Assembly: GCA_023252055.1 (NCBI GenBank)
Contig: JAHEXP010000008.1
Coordinates: forward strand, 1 to 46,305
Direction: 5' to 3'
DNA from: Coriobacteriia bacterium
GTDB lineage: Bacteria; Actinomycetota; Coriobacteriia; Anaerosomatales; PALSA-660
DNA: 46,305 nucleotides
Below are positions 40,785 through 46,305 of this stretch, piece after piece. Both the position numbers and the translations under genes were made by a program. The notes under the pieces were generated by a model that did no database searches, was not told where the DNA came from, and was given only the letters and a program-made list of their open reading frames with translations. Every line of letters begins with the position of its first letter. Position 1 is the first letter of the stretch.

Positions 40785-42041
40785 TCAGGATCCGCCGAGC
40801 ATCTCCGCGTAGATCCCGGAAAGTTGCGTGCGGATCCGTTCGCGGTCGTGGCGTTCGGCGGCGAGCGCCTTGGCCCGCTGCCCGAGCCGCATCGCGCCGT
40901 CGGGGTCGTCGAGCAGGGAAAGGACCGCTCCCGCGAGAGCCTCAGGGTCCCCGTCTTGGACGAGGAGCGCCGCCGATCCATGGTCAGCGATCGACACGAG
41001 CCCGCCCGCGCAGGAGGCGACGCAAGGAACGCCGACGACTTGTGCCTCGCACAGCGCGTTCGAGCTGTTCTCCATGTGTGACGGGTTGACGCACACGCTC
41101 GCCCTGCGGAGTTCCTCTATGAGCGACGCCTCGTCCAATTCGCCCGCCAGGGTCACGCAACCGCCGAGGCCCAGAGCGCTCGCATGTCTCACGGCCGCAC
41201 GTTCGTCTTCCGAGGTTGAAGGCAAGCCCGCGATCACGAGTGTGGTCTCCGGCCTCATCGCCCTCAACGTTGCAAAGGCGCGCAGCAGTGTTCCGACCCC
41301 CTTGAGCGGGTACTGGCCGCTCACGCTCAGGATGCGGCCCGCGATCGCCGTCCGCGGGTCCCAGGATGCGTCCCCGAAACCGGTTCGCAGGGGTTCGTCG
41401 CAGTGGTGATACGCCGCCTGCGGTGCCATCACGGCGGCGAGACGACGGTCCCAATCGGTCCGGCCTGCCACGTGGCTCGCCGCGGCCATCGCCCGGGCCT
41501 CGCTCGATGCCCGGGAACGCAGCGAGAGGTATCGGTGGACACCGCCGACCCCGCGGAGGAAGTCCGTCAGCGAGAGCGATCGGACGTAGTGGCGATCGAT
41601 GCCGCGCGAGTACACCCCGCGGATCGCGGTAGGCGAGCCCTGGACCGACAGGAGTACGGGCGCGCCGCAGTCAGCCAGCGCCGGCCCCCACGGGCCGTCG
41701 GCGCCGTGGACGTGCACCAGGTCGGGAGCGACGGCGCGTACCAGTGCCGATGCCGCCGCGACGAGATCCCGGGGGGCCGCGTCGTGCCGCCATCGCGTCA
41801 GGATGCGGGCTGGAGCGCTCCCGTCATCTCCCGTCGGCAGGCCCACGTACCGCACGCCGCCGATCGACGTGTCCGGCGAGCGTCGGGTCCAATCGGGGAA
41901 CGCGACGGTCAGTTCGAGATCAGGCAGGGTACGCGCGATCTCCACGTATGCGTCGATCCACCCGCCGCGGACGCCCGTCTCGCCGGCTGCGCGGGCGACG
42001 TCGAGAGGGACCTTGTTCACGAACCAGAGGACGTGGTTCAC
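40785..42041 (-). CDS. Glycosyltransferase family 4 protein
   Basis: 'SVSGQYPLKGVGTLLRAFATLRAMRPETTLVIAG', 'NPSHMENSSNALCEAQVVGVPCVASCAGG'. Confidence 0.9.
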   Translation of the reverse strand: MNHVLWFVNKVPLDVARAAGETGVRGGWIDAYVEIARTLPDLELTVAFPDWTRRSPDTSIGGVRYVGLPTGDDGSAPARILTRWRHDAAPRDLVAAASALVRAVAPDLVHVHGADGPWGPALADCGAPVLLSVQGSPTAIRGVYSRGIDRHYVRSLSLTDFLRGVGGVHRYLSLRSRASSEARAMAAASHVAGRTDWDRRLAAVMAPQAAYHHCDEPLRTGFGDASWDPRTAIAGRILSVSGQYPLKGVGTLLRAFATLRAMRPETTLVIAGLPSTSEDERAAVRHASALGLGGCVTLAGELDEASLIEELRRASVCVNPSHMENSSNALCEAQVVGVPCVASCAGGLVSIADHGSAALLVQDGDPEALAGAVLSLLDDPDGAMRLGQRAKALAAERHDRERIRTQLSGIYAEMLGGS

Positions 42042-43288
42042 GCGGGGCCTCCGATCGTCGGCCCGGCCGCGCGGAGTTGCACGGCCCTCACCACTATCCC
42101 GGCGATCGCGGCGGCGAGCAACGGCGCCGTGGCCAACTGGTACAGGGTCGCGTTCGCGGCGGAGAACGCCAGATACGCGATCACGTAGCCCACCAATGCA
42201 CGCATCACAGCGTCAAGGCGGATCCAGCGCCATCCGGCCCGTAGCGCCGTCCACAGCACGACACCGTAGAACGCAAGCCCCGCCACCCCCTCGTTCACTG
42301 CGATCTCGAGGACGAAGTTGTGAGGCGGATAGGGGTCCTGCAGATGGACAAGATAGTAGGTGCCGCTCCATATGTAGTCGTTGAACGGGCGGCTGAGGAA
42401 CGACTGCAAAGCGAGATTCCATCTCACCAGCCGATCCGCGCCGTTGCCCGACGTGAAGTCGAGCAGTGCGCTGATCGTGTATCCGAACACCCGCTGGAGT
42501 TGGGACTCCGCCAAGAGGCCGACGATGATCGCAGCGAGCGCCAGCGGAACCGCCCAGATCAAGGCACGGCGCCACCTGCCCGATGCGACCAACAGGAACA
42601 CCGCCACCAGCGCGAACGCAACGAACCCGGACCGGTGGTTCGTGAGCGCCAGGCCCACAAGGGAGATCCCCCCGAGCGCAACGGTGAGCCGCGTGGACAC
42701 GGCTCCCGACATCGCCAGCGCGAACGGCCATGCGAACAGCAGCGTGGCGCCGCCCCACAGCACGCGGAACCTCAAGTCGCCCGACTCGTAGTAGAACCCC
42801 GCGCCGCCGGTCGCGGCGAAGTACACGCCCCAGGCGGCCAGGCCGGCGGCAGCGATCACGGGCACCATGCCGGCGATGCGCATCGTGCGCTCGTCTCGGC
42901 ATAGAGCCCAGACGGTGGGGACCAGCAACCAAACCAGCCGAACGGTCATGCCGTGGATGACATGGTTGAGGCCGAGGCCCAACCCCATGCCCACCGGGAT
43001 GACGATGAGAGCGAGGTACAGCATGTACGCGAACAGCACGCGGGCGACCGTGCGGGTGGCGCTCGGTGTCCGATCGGTGAAGGCGCGCAGCATGTCTCCC
43101 AAAGCGAACGCGAAGGCGCCCACGATCAGGATGTCGTAGATGCTCACCCAGAACGGCCCTGCGGCGAATCCGACGTCAGGCGGCACGCCGTCGCTCGCCA
43201 TCGCGAACGCGCAGCACGCGACGAAGCCCGCCCATACGACCATCCGCCACGTGAGGCCGGTCCTACTCACCGTGACTCCCGTGTCCAT
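42038..43288 (-). CDS. O-antigen ligase/polymerase-like membrane protein (Wzy-like)
   Basis: Multi-TM ORF; 'GLALTNHRSGFVAFAL', 'PYPPHNFVLEIAVNEGVAGLAFYGVVLW' typical of Wzy_C/WaaL. Confidence 0.85.
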   Translation of the reverse strand: MDTGVTVSRTGLTWRMVVWAGFVACCAFAMASDGVPPDVGFAAGPFWVSIYDILIVGAFAFALGDMLRAFTDRTPSATRTVARVLFAYMLYLALIVIPVGMGLGLGLNHVIHGMTVRLVWLLVPTVWALCRDERTMRIAGMVPVIAAAGLAAWGVYFAATGGAGFYYESGDLRFRVLWGGATLLFAWPFALAMSGAVSTRLTVALGGISLVGLALTNHRSGFVAFALVAVFLLVASGRWRRALIWAVPLALAAIIVGLLAESQLQRVFGYTISALLDFTSGNGADRLVRWNLALQSFLSRPFNDYIWSGTYYLVHLQDPYPPHNFVLEIAVNEGVAGLAFYGVVLWTALRAGWRWIRLDAVMRALVGYVIAYLAFSAANATLYQLATAPLLAAAIAGIVVRAVQLRAAGPTIGGPA

Positions 43289-44843
43289 CGGCCCCGCCGT
43301 CCGTCGGTGCGGGTCGGCGCGAAAGGACGGCGCGCAGCGACGCCCAGTCCTCGGCGGTGAAGGCTCCGAAGGCCGCTGAGGCGGCGAGCCCGGCCGCTCC
43401 GACCACAGCGACGAGCGCGAGCGTCCCGATCAGGCTCGAGGCCAGACCCCGGAGCGTGAACCACGAGACGACGCCCACGGTGAGGACAGCGAGCGTGATC
43501 CGCGCGTAGCACTCGCTGAACACCCGCCAGCTTCCGATGCCGAGCACCTTGCGGTGGCTGTAGTGCAGGAAGAAGGGAACGGCAGCCGCCGCGAGCAGGC
43601 CGGATGCAGCGGTGCCCGAGATGCCCCACCGGACCGTGAAGAAGTAGACGGTTGCGAGGTTGATGAAGCTGTTGATCAGCGAGAAGGCCAAGTTGACCTT
43701 CGGCCGGCCCATCGCCATGTTGAGGTGGCTCGCGGCCATGCTCGTCGCGTTGAGCCCGGCGGCGAGGGCGAGGAACGTGAAAGCAAGACCTCCGGTCCTG
43801 CCGTACACGGGCCCCACCCAATTCGCCAGCAGGGGAGCGGCGAAGACCACCACGGCTCCGGTCATCGACGCGTTCAACAAGAAGAAGAGCCGCGACGACC
43901 GCTCGTAGAGCGAGAGCACCTGTTCGTGCTCACCCTCCGCCACAAGCTGTGACCCCGTGGGGAGCAGCACCGTGCTCATGCTACCCAGCAGGCCGCTGAT
44001 CCTTGAGGAGATGAGGTTCGGTACCTGGAAGTACGTGGTCTGGGTGGTGCCGCCGGCGACGCCCACCACGACCTTGCTGGTCTCGGTCTGGATGGAGGTC
44101 CAGATGCTGTTGGCGGCCACGGCGGCCGAGAAGGCGATGAACTCCCGCCGGTGCTCCGAGAAGGGCGGGCCCTCCCGGGGCAGCGACGCCACGAGGCGAA
44201 GCCCGACCGCTCCCCAGGCGATGCAGGCCACGCCGTTGAGCGCGACGCTGAACCACACGATCGGCAGGATCCCGTATCCCATCAGGACGAGCACCGCGGG
44301 ACCCGCGAGGCTCAGTGAGGACAGGACCGCGTTGAGCGCTGACATGAGGTCGTATCGCAGGAACGCCTGAGGTATCAGGGAGAACACGGAAGCGAGCATC
44401 CCCAGAGCGAACGCGAGACCGCCGATCCGGAAGGCGATGGTGGTCACGGCCACCAAGGCGGGCGGGACCTTGAGGAAGTGCCCGGCGAGCCACGGGGCGA
44501 GCAACCACATCGCGGACGCCCCGAACGCCCCGACGGCGGCGAACCAGATCAGGACGAGCCGCAGCGCGTCCCGCGTGGTTCGGCCGTGGTTCCGCGCGAC
44601 GAACATCGCGAGGAAGCGCACGATGCCCCGGCCGAGGCCAAGGTCGAGGAGCCCAAGGTAGCCAGCGATCGCTCCGACGAGAGCCACGACGCCGTAGCCG
44701 TCCGCTCCAAGGCCACGCACCGTGACGGGCACGGCGATGACCGCCACCGCCGCGGGCACGAACCACGAGACGCCGGAGTACAGGACGTTCCGGCCGAACC
44801 GCGCGCGCTTTGCGGGGCGGCCCTGTGCGTCAGGAGGATTCAC
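43263..44843 (-). CDS. Polysaccharide flippase (Wzx/MATE-like)
   Basis: GTG start at 44843; multi-TM, 'NVLYSGVSWFVPAAVAVIAVPVTVRGLGADGYGVVALVGAIAGYLGLLDLGLGRGIVRFLA'. Confidence 0.88.
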   Translation of the reverse strand: MNPPDAQGRPAKRARFGRNVLYSGVSWFVPAAVAVIAVPVTVRGLGADGYGVVALVGAIAGYLGLLDLGLGRGIVRFLAMFVARNHGRTTRDALRLVLIWFAAVGAFGASAMWLLAPWLAGHFLKVPPALVAVTTIAFRIGGLAFALGMLASVFSLIPQAFLRYDLMSALNAVLSSLSLAGPAVLVLMGYGILPIVWFSVALNGVACIAWGAVGLRLVASLPREGPPFSEHRREFIAFSAAVAANSIWTSIQTETSKVVVGVAGGTTQTTYFQVPNLISSRISGLLGSMSTVLLPTGSQLVAEGEHEQVLSLYERSSRLFFLLNASMTGAVVVFAAPLLANWVGPVYGRTGGLAFTFLALAAGLNATSMAASHLNMAMGRPKVNLAFSLINSFINLATVYFFTVRWGISGTAASGLLAAAAVPFFLHYSHRKVLGIGSWRVFSECYARITLAVLTVGVVSWFTLRGLASSLIGTLALVAVVGAAGLAASAAFGAFTAEDWASLRAVLSRRPAPTDGGADGHGSHGE

Positions 44844-46305
44844 GGCGCGAGTTGCTGTACCCGTAGTAGCCCCGGTTGTGTACCGCATCGATGGGGCCCC
44901 AGACCGCGAGACCCAGCACGCGCGCTCCGACATTGTGGAGTTGCTCGTGCCCGGCCCGGGCAGCGTCGCGCCTCGTGACTCCGATGCGCGCGACCACGAG
45001 CACGCCATCCACCCAGGCGGTGGCCGCGGCCGCGTCGGCGGTGGCGAGCACCGGAGCGGTGTCGAGAATGATCCAATCAGCGGACTCGCGCAGCGCCGAG
45101 ACGATCCGGTGCATCGCCTCGGATCCCAGCAACTCGCTCGGGTTCGGCGGCAGCGGGCCCGGGGCGATGACGGTCAGGTGCTCGTAGCCCTTCGGCTCCT
45201 GAAGTGCTTCCGATAGCGAGTTCGCTCCGGACAGCACGCTCGACAGGCCGATGCCGTAGTCGATGTCGAAGAACCGCTCCGCCGCAGGCAGGTAGAAGTC
45301 GCAAACGACGAGCACGACCTTGCTCCCGGTCTTCGCGAGGGCGGTGGCCAGGTTCGCGGCCACAGTGGACTTGCCCTCGCTCGGCACCGCGGAGGTGACG
45401 AGGATCGTCTTGATCCCCTTGTCGAAGTTCACGAAGCCCAGGTTGTTGCGGAGCATGCGGTATGCCTCCGCTGCCGAGCTCCCCGGTCGATCCGTGAGTG
45501 TGAGCCGCTGCAACTCGCTCTTGCTCACCCGTTCCGTCGGGATGTTCGCAAGCACCGGAGCGCCGTAGAGACCGGCCGCCTCTTCGGGCGACTTGATGCG
45601 GGTATCCAGCTGGTCCGCGACGAACGCGACAGCAAGCCCGAGGAGAAGGCCGATGGCGAGGCCGAGCATGAGGTTGCGCGCGGGCTTCGGGGAGACGGCG
45701 ACCGGGTCGGGGGTGGCGCTCGCGAGCACGGTACCCGCGCCCGTAGCCAACTGCTGCGCGATGCGCAACTGCTCCAGCTTGTCGGCCAGTGAGGTGTAGA
45801 GGTCTCGGGCGGCTTGAAGCCGGGCCTGGTCCGCGACCGAGGGCGTCGCCGTCGCTGCGATGGACGCGATCTGCCTTTGGGCAGCCGAAAGGCGCTGCTG
45901 GACGTCGTCGGCGGCGGTCTTGATGCTGGCGCTCTGCGTGTCGCGAGACCAAGCCACGTACGCTCCGGCGAACCCGTTAGCGAGGTCGGTGGCCCCGTTG
46001 ACCGAGGAATCGACGGCATGGATCTCGATATTGTTGGTCCCCGTGTCCGCCGAAGCGACGACGCGTTCCAGAAGCTTGGCGGGCGACTCATGGAGGCGCA
46101 GGTCCGCGATGACCTGGCTTGCGATGCGAGCGGAGTTGATGACTTCGACCTGGGTCTGCACTATGTCGCGTCCGGCCTGGAATGACTGGTCGGGCTGGGG
46201 CGTGCCCAAGATGGCGACACCGGCGTCCTGCTGGGTCACGAGTACCAGGGCGACGCCTTGGTACTCGGGCTCTTGCAGCAGGGTGTACGCGGCCGCGGCG
46301 AGGGT
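44830..46305 (-). CDS. Chain-length determinant (Wzz) fused to BY-kinase; 5' end truncated by window edge
   Basis: Frame open to 46305; TM region 'KPARNLMLGLAIGLLLGLAVAFVADQLDTRIKSPEEA', Walker A 'SAVPSEGKSTVAANLA', 'VVCDFYLPAAERFFDI', C-terminal Tyr cluster 'RGYYGYSNS'. Confidence 0.93.
   Translation of the reverse strand, partial: TLAAAAYTLLQEPEYQGVALVLVTQQDAGVAILGTPQPDQSFQAGRDIVQTQVEVINSARIASQVIADLRLHESPAKLLERVVASADTGTNNIEIHAVDSSVNGATDLANGFAGAYVAWSRDTQSASIKTAADDVQQRLSAAQRQIASIAATATPSVADQARLQAARDLYTSLADKLEQLRIAQQLATGAGTVLASATPDPVAVSPKPARNLMLGLAIGLLLGLAVAFVADQLDTRIKSPEEAAGLYGAPVLANIPTERVSKSELQRLTLTDRPGSSAAEAYRMLRNNLGFVNFDKGIKTILVTSAVPSEGKSTVAANLATALAKTGSKVVLVVCDFYLPAAERFFDIDYGIGLSSVLSGANSLSEALQEPKGYEHLTVIAPGPLPPNPSELLGSEAMHRIVSALRESADWIILDTAPVLATADAAAATAWVDGVLVVARIGVTRRDAARAGHEQLHNVGARVLGLAVWGPIDAVHNRGYYGYSNSRRESS

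Overview
High-GC bacterial chromosome segment. Gene content (HspR-type dnaK operon, ECF-type nickel importer, CATC-type thioredoxin reductase) suggests an actinobacterial, possibly Coriobacteriia-like, genome; this is inference only. Left to right: (i) GNAT acetyltransferase, LytS-like histidine kinase, LytTR response regulator and YfcE-like phosphoesterase, ending in a very strong bidirectional hairpin; (ii) a long minus-strand run nikR - nikMN(cbiM) - nikQ - nikO - [zinc-ribbon + HEPN-motif protein] - hypF - hypC - hypD - hypE - EamA transporter - pgi - lipoprotein; (iii) a PIN-TM-TPR protein overlapping trxB, followed by trxA and a small helical protein; (iv) lon - epimerase - unknown gene; (v) ferredoxin divergent from dnaK-grpE-dnaJ-hspR-clpB, with a HAIR-like operator over the dnaK promoter; (vi) a tiny cytochrome c lipoprotein / 2-TM His-pair membrane protein pair; (vii) a Wzx/Wzy-type exopolysaccharide cluster with a UDP-L-FucNAc-type enzyme set and a Wzz-BY-kinase fusion that runs off the right edge. 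The most interesting unexplained items are the zinc-ribbon/HEPN (R-N-A-F-I-H) protein translationally coupled to hypF inside the nickel/hydrogenase-maturation operon, the GC-alternating hairpin just after nikO, the membrane-tethered PIN-TPR protein coupled to trxB, and the minimal cytochrome pair. I saw no CRISPR array, transposase, rRNA or tRNA by eye.
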